NCBI RefSeq assembly: GCF_026262505.1
Contig: NC_067206.1
Span: forward strand, 25,311,896 to 25,375,895
Direction of reading: 5' to 3'
DNA from: Trichomonas vaginalis G3
Taxonomy: Eukaryota; Parabasalia; Trichomonadida; Trichomonadidae
Length of the DNA: 64,000 nt
Below the pieces are notes generated by a model. That model saw nothing but the letters and a program-made list of their open reading frames with translations. It searched no databases and had not been told where the DNA came from. Both the position numbers and the translations under genes were made by a program. This document shows positions 51,919-61,117 of the stretch, piece by piece (position 1 is the stretch's first letter; each line of letters opens with the position of its first letter).

Positions 51919-53285
51919 TTATTTTTGGAGTTCGACGAATAATTTATAAAATTGTGAAGAAATAATCTTTTAAGAGTGTCTTCACGCCTGTATAATGATT
52001 AAGGGACAGACTTTATAAGGTAGTCACAAAATCTAAGTAGTGAGGCTCTCAAAAATTGAACCGTACTCCATACAAAATTTGTGTACCCTCACTACTTAGA
52101 TTTTGTGGCCTTCAATTGAGAGGTTAGTTTTGATAGAGCACGTTATAAAATTAAAAGGGAAAAATAAATAAAATTTAAACATTTAATTATATATAATGTA
52201 AGGAGTGTAATTCCAAATTTTCTAAAAACTATTCAAATTTGAGCATTTTTTGGAAATAGTAAATCTAATATGTACATCTAATAACAACATGATTCATCAC
52301 CTTTTCAAGCTCTGCAGTCAATTTTTTGAAATTTGATTGAAATAAATGTAGCAAAAATTACATTTCATTAGGGAATATATGAGTTTCTCTGGAAACAGGC
52401 CGATAAATTTTAAATTTTGTCCAATCAACATGAATGCATTGAGAAATTTGGATTGATTTTCTGGTAGAATCTGGAACAATTCAACCATGTATAAATGGAT
52501 CATGTAATCATCAGGAAATGTTAGTGTTAGAGTTCAAAAGAAACAGAATGAGTGGAAATCAAACACAATCTGAATAATTTTAAACGTATACAATCTTTAA
52601 GTTTGTATTTTGAATTCTACATATATGATTGTGTAATTCGTTCTTTCAAATTTTCGAATTCAGGCATGTTTTGATAAAATTCATTCCCAAAAACGTCAAT
52701 TAAAAATTAAATTTAGTGTATTTTAAATATATATACGTATTATATTTTATAAATTATATTAAATTCGCAAAATTTTAAGTTTTAAACAAAAATAAAAAAT
52801 GTTCAAAATATGAAATTATGCATAGGATATTAAAATTTACATGTTAGCAATTTTTTTGAATTGCTTTCAATTTTCATATTGAAATTTTTAAGATTTTTTC
52901 TGAAATAATAAGCAAGAATATCAACCTAAATAATATTAAATTCCATGCGTTAATTTCCCCTCAAAAGTCATTGACCGCCTCTCAATCTAGATTTTGTGAG
53001 TACTTTATAAAGCTCTCTTTTGTTGTTCCTTATAAAATTCTCATGACGCCCATGATGCATACATTTTTATTTTTGAATGTAAAAAGAAACCACCATATTT
53101 TCTTTCCCAATTGCTAATTTATGCAATAATGAAAATGAATCCACATCCTTTTGGCTAGAGTGGGTCAGCATCAATTCAGATAAATTCGAGACCTGAGATG
53201 ACGTTGCAAAAATTTATAAAGGGTAATGTTTACCAAAATGAAATTGAGAAAAAAAGAGACGTTGATCGGAATTTTATTTTTTGTC
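51919..53285. other. Intergenic region with related inverted repeats
   Basis: A hairpin with 21-bp perfect arms (cacaaaatctaagtagtgagg, 52025-52045 and 52087-52107) and a related inverted copy at about 52975-53012 (cctctcaatctagattttgtgagtactttataa). The outer pair ctttataa-gta-tcacaaaatcta gives the look of a ~1-kb element with inverted ends (about 52010-53010). No coding frame. Confidence 0.6.
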
Positions 53286-53879
53286 ATGAGTGAAATCAAG
53301 AAAGAAACACCTACTTTAAAGTGTATCGTAGTGGGATCAAGCGGTGTTGGCAAGACATCATTGATTGAATATCTTATTAATGGGAAATTTAATGAAAATA
53401 CCCAGCCTACAATTGCAGTTGATTACAAAACGACAATCCTCGAAATTGATGGCCAAGAAGTTAAAATGAATATATATGATACTGCTGGACAAGAAAAATA
53501 CAAGGCTCTCTCACGATCTTATTTCCGAAAATCAGATTGCGTTTTACTTGTTTTCGATCTAACAGAAAAACAATCTTATGATGATGCGAACGCATGGTAT
53601 CTGGAAATACTACAGAACTGCGATTTTGATTCGAAGATTTTATTAGTTGGAAACAAGGCGGATGAAATCAATACTCGAGTCATATCAAACACTACGGCAG
53701 AGCTATATGCTAAAAGTAGAAATATCATTTATATTGAAACATCAGCGAAGACAGGAGAAAATGTTAGGGAAGCCTTTTTCAGAATTGCCTGTGAAGCTTA
53801 CAGATCCAATGAGAAAGAGATACATGATGATGTTCCGTCATTAACATTGCAAAGCATGCTAATGAAGAAATGCTGCTAA
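53286..53879 (+). CDS. Rab-family small GTPase
   Basis: 197 aa from ATG 53286 (MSEIKKETPTLK); an in-frame ATG at 53226 would add a hydrophobic 20-residue stretch that is not typical of Rabs. GSSGVGKTSLI (G1), TIAVDYKT (switch I), DTAGQEKYKALSRSYFRKSD (switch II), GNKADE (G4), ETSAKTGENV (G5), KKCC tail for prenylation. The G1 loop is identical to that of the Rab at 7983. Stop TAAA. Confidence 0.93.
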   Translation: MSEIKKETPTLKCIVVGSSGVGKTSLIEYLINGKFNENTQPTIAVDYKTTILEIDGQEVKMNIYDTAGQEKYKALSRSYFRKSDCVLLVFDLTEKQSYDDANAWYLEILQNCDFDSKILLVGNKADEINTRVISNTTAELYAKSRNIIYIETSAKTGENVREAFFRIACEAYRSNEKEIHDDVPSLTLQSMLMKKCC

Positions 53880-55900
53880 AATCAGTTCATTTATTAGGAA
53901 ATAATTATATTTCATATATTTAACACTGTTGCAGGAAGGAATTTTATATGAAATCCGGAAAATGATTTTAGATTTCTCAAAAAAAAAAGCAGATCAATAC
54001 TCAATTCCCCTCCATTTTTATTTATAATTTATTACACTATGATGTATAACTTTATATCGGATATGATTACACATCAATTTTTTAATTAAGGTGCTGCATT
54101 CAAATTAATTCAATAAAACTTCCCAATTTTCAAAAGGATTCTACGATAAAGGGACCTTAATTATAAAAACAAAGTTTAAATAAACAAATTGTATTTAGTT
54201 CTTTAATTTAACAAGTGTAATTTGATTCCTATTTAAAATACCCAGAACTTTCAAGATATCTAATTTGCTTTTTTGATGAATTGTTCTTTATTGATCAGAT
54301 CTTTTATATTCAAACTTATTTACTACAGTTAGTATATGTCAGCAGCACAATCAATAAATTTTAGTTTGTATAATCGCGGTATCAAATAAATTCCAGATGA
54401 AGACAAACAGGCAAAGACACTAGTTCTCCAAGAATATCATTGGACTGGAAAGCCTTGTTTCACTAATGGATGTACACTGCAATATCTTTTTTTGCCGAAA
54501 TATAGGTTTTAAATAGGTGAGAAAATAAAGAATTGTAGAAAGAAAAATATCCTTTAGTTGTTGCGGCCTAAAGAAACAGACTTTGATTAGTAATGGCACA
54601 AAAATAAATCTGGCATTAGATTAGATGATAATTTATTCCTCATCAAAAGAATGATTATTAAAATGCTTTCACTAACTAGTCAAAATATGCTTTAAATGAT
54701 TTGCTAATTCTAAAGATGAATTAATTTGATTGAATTTTGAGTGAAAATGATTATTATATCTGTTTAATTCCATTTCTATCACACTTCAGTTTTTGAAGGA
54801 AGTATAGGCGCTTCATATTATATAACATTTTGGAAAATTTTCAATAATAATGTAAGTTATAATTGTTTCTATTAATTGCTGATATTTTTGTAAGACTTGT
54901 TGTTTAAGATATCAAGTTTATTACAATCAATTTCAAATTAAAAATAATATCCAATATTAAATCATTGTATTTTCGGCTTTGATTGAAGTTGTATGTATGT
55001 ACCATATCATCTGATTCGATAATGATAAATTAATTGCTATCTCATTAAACTAAATGTACTGAATGCATGAAAACTAAAAATCATTTGGATAAAATAAGAT
55101 TAATCGGTTAATCGATTATTAAAGATTTTAATAATCTATATAGTTAACGCTCATTGGCCAATTTTAAAGATATGACGAAAAAATGAATTAATTTTTAAAG
55201 GAATCAACTCTACAGTTGAGTTTTATTTAAATTTAGAAGCAATATAACGTGTAGTTATTTGACATTAATCAAAAATCCTTTAATTTGATCGGGGAGAAAG
55301 AGGATAAAAAATTCCTCCATTCAAACCCAATTGACAATTCACTTCAATATTTGAATGCATTCACAAACTCTGTGAGCGTGGTTCGGAAAATTGATTCTTC
55401 AAAATATTCGTTTTAAAACTATAGATACTTGATCCGCACTTAATAAACATCACATCATAGTTAAAAAATAAAGTAGATATCAATTCAATTTCCTCAATAG
55501 CTTTTTGCCACCTCAATCAAAACAAAACTCTCCAAGAAAAAAAATACAATGAAATCTATTTGTTGAAACTAAACACCTCCAACTAGTGTAGATTGCATTT
55601 TACTAAAACGTTTTTATTTTATTCATTGATTTTATGTGCACTAGCCTAATTTTTTATTTTAAGGATTCCAACAATAAAAACATAATATGAAAAATTACCC
55701 GTTAAATATCATTCAAAATTGTGGCATTCATAAAGTATTCAATCGTTGTCCTTCATCAATCAAATAATATTGCGATTATTTACAAAATGTGTGTTTACTT
55801 AACTAAAGTGAAATAATTCTTTAGGATAAAGTTCAAATTCAAATCGCTTTTCAATTTTTTTCTGTTTTGTGAAAGTTTTTAGTGAAACTACTTTGCGAAC
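53880..55900. other. Intergenic region, 2.0 kb
   Basis: A+T-rich, no credible gene, no clear repeat. The longest gene-free stretch in the window without a recognised element. Confidence 0.5.
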
Positions 55901-56431
55901 ATGGATGTAATTCAAGAGCTCAATAGAAAAAATAATTCGTTTGGAAAACCTCATCCTAAGACACAATTTACATCTGTTGAAGATGCAAGGTTAAAAAAGT
56001 ATGTTCACTTATACGGTGATACTGATTGGAATTTAATATCGAAAATGATGATTACACGTAATCCTAGACAGTGCAGGGAGCGATGGAACAAATTCCTATC
56101 TAATTCCATCAATAAAGAGCCATGGACAGAAGAGGAAAACACTTTATTGATTAAGAAATATAAAGAACTTGGTCCAAAATGGATGAAAATTTCACGCTAC
56201 TTTAATGCTAGGACTGATGTGTATCTGAAGAATAGGTGGAATATTATCATGAGAAAAGAGAAATTAAAACAAAAACAAGAATTATTAGAGAAAGCACTTC
56301 AGGAAAAAAGAGAAAAAGAATTTTTCCAAGTACTGGATGAGAAATTCGAGTGTACGGATTTTTGTGAATTATTTGATCCGAATACAAATGCTGTGGACCA
56401 AGAGCAGCTAAGTAATGCTTTTCGAATGTGA
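55901..56431 (+). CDS. R2R3-type Myb DNA-binding protein
   Basis: 176 aa. Two Myb repeats: about 23-71 (TSVEDARLKKYVHLYGDTDW.. ending RQCRERWNKFL) and about 75-122 (PWTEEENTLLIKKYKELGPKW.. ending VYLKNRWNIIM), each with tryptophans at Myb spacing; the first Trp of repeat 1 is Phe. A short acidic/charged tail follows. Small R2R3 Mybs in T. vaginalis regulate gene promoters and one type binds the M3 core-promoter motif seen at 37404. Whether this is such a factor is open. ATG at 55901. Confidence 0.9.
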   Translation: MDVIQELNRKNNSFGKPHPKTQFTSVEDARLKKYVHLYGDTDWNLISKMMITRNPRQCRERWNKFLSNSINKEPWTEEENTLLIKKYKELGPKWMKISRYFNARTDVYLKNRWNIIMRKEKLKQKQELLEKALQEKREKEFFQVLDEKFECTDFCELFDPNTNAVDQEQLSNAFRM

Positions 56432-56775
56432 TGCAAATGTTTTTATACTGTTGACTAATTTGAATAATTTGATAGACATTCAAATTATTTTAGATATTTT
56501 TCATTTTACAATATCTGTTCATTATTAGAATTCTCCAATACAGACTTATGGATTTTTAAACAATTACATACTAGAATGTTTAAACAATATCAAAATTCAA
56601 AAAATAAAAAATTATTAAAATTGAACCTTTCCTTTTTATGTTGGTAATGCTTTGGAATGAAAAAAGCAAAGCTCCTTATTGATTTTAAAAAAATGAAAAA
56701 ATTAATTTATATTTTTTAAAATAAATTGTTTATATTTGAATCTCTGCATGCAAACTTTGCTTGCATTCATTCGGA
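56432..56775. other. Intergenic between converging genes
   Basis: A+T-rich between the 3' ends of the Myb gene (+) and the dehydrogenase gene (-). A 13-bp inverted pair (tttgaataatttg / caaattattttag) near 56460-56490 is the only local structure. Confidence 0.45.
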
Positions 56776-57954
56776 TTAAATAATTACTTGAGTTAAAACG
56801 TCACGAACAATTTCTTCTGTGACCTCATTATTCCAACCAAATGGTTTATTGCCCATTGATTCCATGACCAACTTTGTAGTCTTTTCGACATCATTTTCAC
56901 CAACTTTTTGGTGTGTGTATTCAGAAACTTTGAGAACATGTCCAATTTCCAAAATCCATTTTTCAAGATTATCAATGAAGGCATCGATTTTTTCTTCATC
57001 AGTTCCATTATAGATGTCAAAAACTCTTTCAGCACATCTTGCCATTAAATAACCTCTTGTCTTCTTGAAATGTCTTAAAAAGGATGGTGAAACCATAGCT
57101 AAAGAAGCGCCATGATCAATTCCGTACATAACTGTTAATTGATGTCCTATCATATGTATACCAGCGCATGTTTGCTTTCCAAGAGATAAAATCTGATTTA
57201 ATGCGAAAGAAGCAGCACAGATTAAGCGACCATGTATTTCAATACTTGCTGGTTTCTTAAATATTTCTTTACTGATATCAACTAATTCTCTCATTACTGA
57301 CATGTAAAGATTATCATTCAATGGAATTGTTTGACCTGTCAAAAACAGATCAATGCAATGTGTCATTGCATCATAAATGCCACTGCGTAATTGTCTGTCT
57401 GGTAGTGTTAATGTATAACGTGGATCTAATAAAGAAAACTTTGGATATACTAATGGATGTGAAAATCCAACCTTCTTCTCAATGCTGCGGCGAGAAATAA
57501 CCAAGCCATTGTTCCATTCTGAACCTGTAGCTGGTAATGTTAAAACTGTTCCTAATGGAATTGCTTTTGTTGGTGTGATTTTTCTCATCAATAAATCCCA
57601 TGGTTCGACGTTTTCATCTAAGAGAGCAGCCATAGCAATAAATTTTGTAGCATCAATAACGGAGCCTCCTCCAACAGCTAATAAATAATCTGGCTTGTAT
57701 TCTCGAACTTGTTTGATGATTTCTAAGCAAGTATCATATTCTGGATTTGGTTGTATTCCACCCGACCAAATGTATTGGCATCCATTGTCTGTAAGTGCTT
57801 TGTTAACATCTTCGCGAGCTCCATTTTTATCAATTGATCCACCGCCAAAAGTGCAAAGAACTTTTGATCCAGATGGAAGGAATTTCTTGAGATGCTCTAC
57901 TACAGCTACTTCACCAAATCCAACCTGTGTTGTGTTGCTCTAAAACCAATACAT
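56776..57954 (-). pseudogene. YqhD/BdhA-type iron-containing alcohol dehydrogenase with an in-frame stop at codon 5
   Basis: 393 codons from ATG 57954, close to the 387 aa of bacterial YqhD. Near the start TFGGGSIDKNG and GGIQPNPEYDTCLEIIKQVRE match the YqhD GG(S)..NPAYET region, YLLAVGGGSVIDATKF matches FLLAVGGGSVLDGTKF, and the metal ligands are present: Asp and His in YDAMTHCID, His in IHMIGHQL and in YGIDHGASL. The enzyme reduces short aldehydes with NADPH. A TAG at 57940-57942 is codon 5 (M-Y-W-F-stop); the frame is open both before and after it, and the next in-frame ATG is 57633, past the cofactor fold. A double initiator lies just upstream of 57954. The family is of bacterial type, so lateral transfer is likely. 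Either a fresh pseudogene or a base error. Confidence 0.85.
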
Positions 57955-57958
57955 TATT

Positions 57959-57972
57959 GGAAAGTGAAGTGA
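57959..57972 (-). promoter_or_regulatory. Initiator (Inr) of the dehydrogenase gene
   Basis: On the minus strand TCACTTCACTTTCC then AATA and ATG. Two overlapping Inr units at 11-16 nt from the ATG confirm that 57954 is the native start, upstream of the stop codon. Confidence 0.75.
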
Positions 57973-58339
57973 AATGCATCAATTTTGAATTCTTTCAAAA
58001 AAACAAAACCCTTTCGTTCTAAATTTAAATTATACTCAAACTAATATAATCGAAATTAATATCGATAAGATTTATTGAAAAAATTCTGAAAACTTCTCCA
58101 TCAACATTTTTAAAAAAAATATGTGTATATAAGATTTCAAATAATTTCATGCTATTTGACGATTGTCCGGCCAATTGTGTCAAAAAAATTTTTTAGAGAG
58201 AAATCAAGATATTGAATGCATGCTATTGTTTCACGCATTCATGATCTTATTACAAACTTGATGAATGCGTACAATTTAGTTTGTTTCGGGATCATATATG
58301 CTTTCCTTTTTACAGCAAAATTTTATATCCCATTTTTTT
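57973..58339. other. Intergenic region
   Basis: A+T-rich; nothing recognised. Confidence 0.45.
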
Positions 58340-58720
58340 GTTGTAAATATCAATGATTGGGTGACTCATGAAAGGTCAGCTCTTCATTATGCAGCAGAAA
58401 CATAAAGGAATAAAAAAAAATTATTAATTTCAAAAGATGCGAATTTCAATGATAAAGGTGAATTTGAACAACCATCTCTTTATATTGCAGTACAAAAAAT
58501 AGCATAGAAACACTTGTTTCACCGATCTCCTTCTTTCATTTGGTCATCGGTTCTTATTGTTGTTATTCTAAGAAATTCATATTAGAAAGAGTTCCGGAAG
58601 ATTTTTCGAAACGTAATCTTAGACTTTATAGTTAGAAAAGAAGATATTTATAAAAATTTCAAACAATATCATTAATTTTTACTCCCATAGCGAATATCTA
58701 TTTATACACTATTTTCATTT
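58340..58720 (+). pseudogene. Decayed ankyrin-type sequence joined to a relic of the 126-aa gene family
   Basis: 58340-58500 reads in pieces as ankyrin-like sequence (SALHYAAET, LLISKDANFNDKG, LYIAVQK). 58576-58720 is a diverged copy of the 3' end and 3' flank of the tandem genes at 58953 and 59809 (ILERVPEDFSKRNLRLY against LKRVPKDFPKRNLRLY, and the same non-coding run actcccatagcga). The frame is broken in several places. It suggests the 126-aa genes derive from, or belonged to, a larger ankyrin gene. Confidence 0.6.
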
Positions 58721-58942
58721 TTAAAAACCATTCATTTCAGCTTCATTTTATCCAATATATGGTTTGAACTATCTTATTTTCAAATTAACACTTTTCCGAC
58801 GTTTTGACAGGAGTGAGAAGCGACCCAAAAATGTCCGAAAACTGTAATTCTCTAGTATGTGATTATTTTTGCTTTTAATACCGAACAGCATTTGAATCAA
58901 AAAAATAATCGTATGCTATAGAATTTCGGTTTATGATTTTAA

Positions 58943-58950
58943 TCATTTTT
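58943..58950 (+). promoter_or_regulatory. Initiator (Inr) of tandem gene copy A
   Basis: TCATTTTT 10 nt before ATG 58953. The same sequence sits before copy B at 59799. Confidence 0.7.
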
Positions 58951-58952
58951 AC

Positions 58953-59333
58953 ATGACAACAGTTGAAATAGATGGATTCAAATATGTAGTCCATTATCCT
59001 GGCGGAAAATGCTATTCTAATGGTAAATATAACAGTACTGCTGATGGTTTTGCTTGCTTCGAAGCGATTGTCGAACAAAATCCTGCGTTAGTTGATGAAA
59101 TGATCCGGGATGTGTTATCATTAACCCCAGAAACTACAAATATTAAATCAGTCAATGGAACTATTTTTGATAGTAAATTTTGGAACACATTTATCTTTTT
59201 AGCTCAAATCTATGATCCCCAATTTCAAAGTTTTTTCTATGCTTCACTTATGACTCTCATATTAAAAAGAGTTCCAAAAGATTTTCCGAAACGTAATCTC
59301 AGACTTTATAATTGGATAAGAAGATATTTATAA
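58953..59333 (+). CDS. 126-aa hypothetical protein, tandem copy A
   Basis: 126 aa, no signal or membrane segment, reading GFKYVVHYPGGKCYSNGKYN then helical stretches (FFYASLMTLILKRV) and a basic end RNLRLYNWIRRYL. No family recognised. Copy B, 856 bp downstream, differs in protein only at residues 4-6 and is almost identical at DNA level from codon 20 to the stop, promoter included. Stop TAAA. Confidence 0.75.
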   Translation: MTTVEIDGFKYVVHYPGGKCYSNGKYNSTADGFACFEAIVEQNPALVDEMIRDVLSLTPETTNIKSVNGTIFDSKFWNTFIFLAQIYDPQFQSFFYASLMTLILKRVPKDFPKRNLRLYNWIRRYL

Positions 59334-59798
59334 AATTTTCAAATAATATCATTAATTTTTACTCCCATGGCGAGCATCTATATAAATATTTCCTAGAATG
59401 GTTTTTTATTTGAAGCTCATATTTTTGAAAAACTATTCAAAAACTAAATGCTCTCTTTCATTGAATTGAATTCAATCAACGATAGAAATTTATATACTAT
59501 GAATAATAAAAAAATATCATATTCAATGTCCTATTCTGTACATAAGCTCTGATATAAAAAAATTTAGACATTTACAAATTCATTAAAAAATGGGACCAAA
59601 AAATTTTTAATTGATGTGTATTTTCATTTTATAAAACAAGTCACTTCAGTTTCATTGTATTCAAAAGTATATCATAGAAAATTTCACATTATATTATATA
59701 ATTTGAAATATCTTATGATTTGTTATAAGTATTATTAATTCAATGCTAAATAATCGTAGTTTATAAAATTGATTCAAAATTTCGGTTTTTGATTTTAA
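59334..59798. other. Spacer between the tandem copies
   Basis: A+T-rich, about 0.47 kb. It begins with a run (tcattaatttttactcccatggcga) shared with the relic at 58690, then shows nothing. Confidence 0.5.
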
Positions 59799-59806
59799 TC
59801 ATTTTT
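59799..59806 (+). promoter_or_regulatory. Initiator (Inr) of tandem gene copy B
   Basis: TCATTTTT 10 nt before ATG 59809, equivalent to the initiator of copy A. Confidence 0.7.
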
Positions 59807-59808
59807 AA

Positions 59809-60189
59809 ATGACAACTTTTGTATTAGATGGATTCAAATATGTAGTTCACTATCCTGGCGGAAAATGCTATTCTAATGGTAAATATAACAGTACTGCTGA
59901 TGGTTTTGCTTGCTTCGAAGCGATTGTCGAACAAAATCCTGCGTTAGTTGATGAAATGATCCGGGATGTGTTATCATTAACCCCAGAAACTACAAATATT
60001 AAATCAGTCAATGGAACTATTTTTGATAGTAAATTTTGGAACACATTTATCTTTTTAGCTCAAATCTATGATCCCCAATTTCAAAGTTTTTTCTATGCTT
60101 CACTTATGACTCTCATATTAAAAAGAGTTCCAAAAGATTTTCCGAAACGTAATCTCAGACTTTATAATTGGATAAGAAGATACTTATAA
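59809..60189 (+). CDS. 126-aa hypothetical protein, tandem copy B
   Basis: 126 aa. Identical to copy A except residues 4-6 (FVL in place of VEI). The base differences lie in the first ~60 nt plus one near the end, while about 320 nt between are unchanged, which looks like gene conversion over the body or a very young duplication. No function recognised. The stop is TAAA. Confidence 0.75.
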   Translation: MTTFVLDGFKYVVHYPGGKCYSNGKYNSTADGFACFEAIVEQNPALVDEMIRDVLSLTPETTNIKSVNGTIFDSKFWNTFIFLAQIYDPQFQSFFYASLMTLILKRVPKDFPKRNLRLYNWIRRYL

Positions 60190-60353
60190 AAATTTCACTA
60201 ATATTTATTTTTTTTAATCATTTTAACATTTAAATTTGATTTTGTGAGGCTTGTCAAAAATGATAAGTGTACCCTTAAACTATTTTTGATCAAAACATTT
60301 AAATTGAACTAATTTTTTTCGAAGAAATACCTATACTTTTCGAGCAATATTAT

Positions 60354-60950
60354 TTGTATATAATGTATTACTATGACTCATGCATGTTTGCTTTACATCC
60401 CGAACGTAAAAATTTTCCAATGACATTTGAAAGTTACCTACCTGAAATATTAAAGAGAGCAGCTATCAGAAGAAATCATGAATATTTTTACAAAACTTTA
60501 TGGAAATCGAATCAGTTTCAATTCGGAGCTGCAAAGAAGGTAATTTTTTTTTTGCTTCAACACGAGGGCAACACGGATGTATACTTCACAATTTCAGAGA
60601 TCATATGTTAACTAAATACATTCCATCGCGCAGGAATGTTTTACCAGACAATGAGTTGGAAAAAAATAAGTAAGAAAATTTGTTAATAAAGTTCAACCAG
60701 AAGAATTCTTAATCTTAGACCCAGAAACAAATAAACTTGCTCAATACAACTCTCGAACATTCAACCGATTTAGAAACTCACATGTGAGAAATAATTTGAA
60801 TCCATTAGTTTTAATGACTCATTCTATTGGAAAGGGACCGTATCAACCTTTTCATTTTGATGAAGACTATGAATGGTATCAAAACCTTTTAAACTGCGTT
60901 GAATACTCTAGCCCTTTAAAGGGTGCACCCGTATGTACGTTTATTTGAGA
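60354..60950 (+). pseudogene. Broken gene relic of unknown family
   Basis: An 85-codon frame at 60354-60611 (MYIMYYYDSCMFALHPERK) is followed, in other frames, by stretches that still look like protein: KYIPSRRNVLPDNELEK and, from about 60670 to 60948, FLILDPETNKLAQYN and HSIGKGPYQPFHFDED. Broken in at least two places and without a visible Inr. I do not recognise the family and assign no function. Confidence 0.5.
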
Positions 60951-61117
60951 GGAGGAGGATTACCCTCTCAATTTTGAACGCTTCGTTTAAACATTTGTAA
61001 ATTGACTAATGATTAGAAATATATTATAATTCTTTTATTAAGGGGAGGGGAAAAATTAATATTCTTACAATAAAAAACTGAAAGCTTTACAAAAAAAAAA
61101 TATCATGAAATAATAAA
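60951..61117. other. Short intergenic spacer
   Basis: About 170 bp between the relic and the Rictor 3' end; nothing seen. Confidence 0.4.

Noticed and set aside
57926-57956. Intron at the start of the dehydrogenase gene that would remove the TAG (GTATTG ... CAACACAACACAG)
   Set aside because: The 3' end resembles the trichomonad ACTAACACACAG motif, but the 5' site is not GTATGT, the span is only 28 nt, and splicing would remove the ATG from the reading frame.
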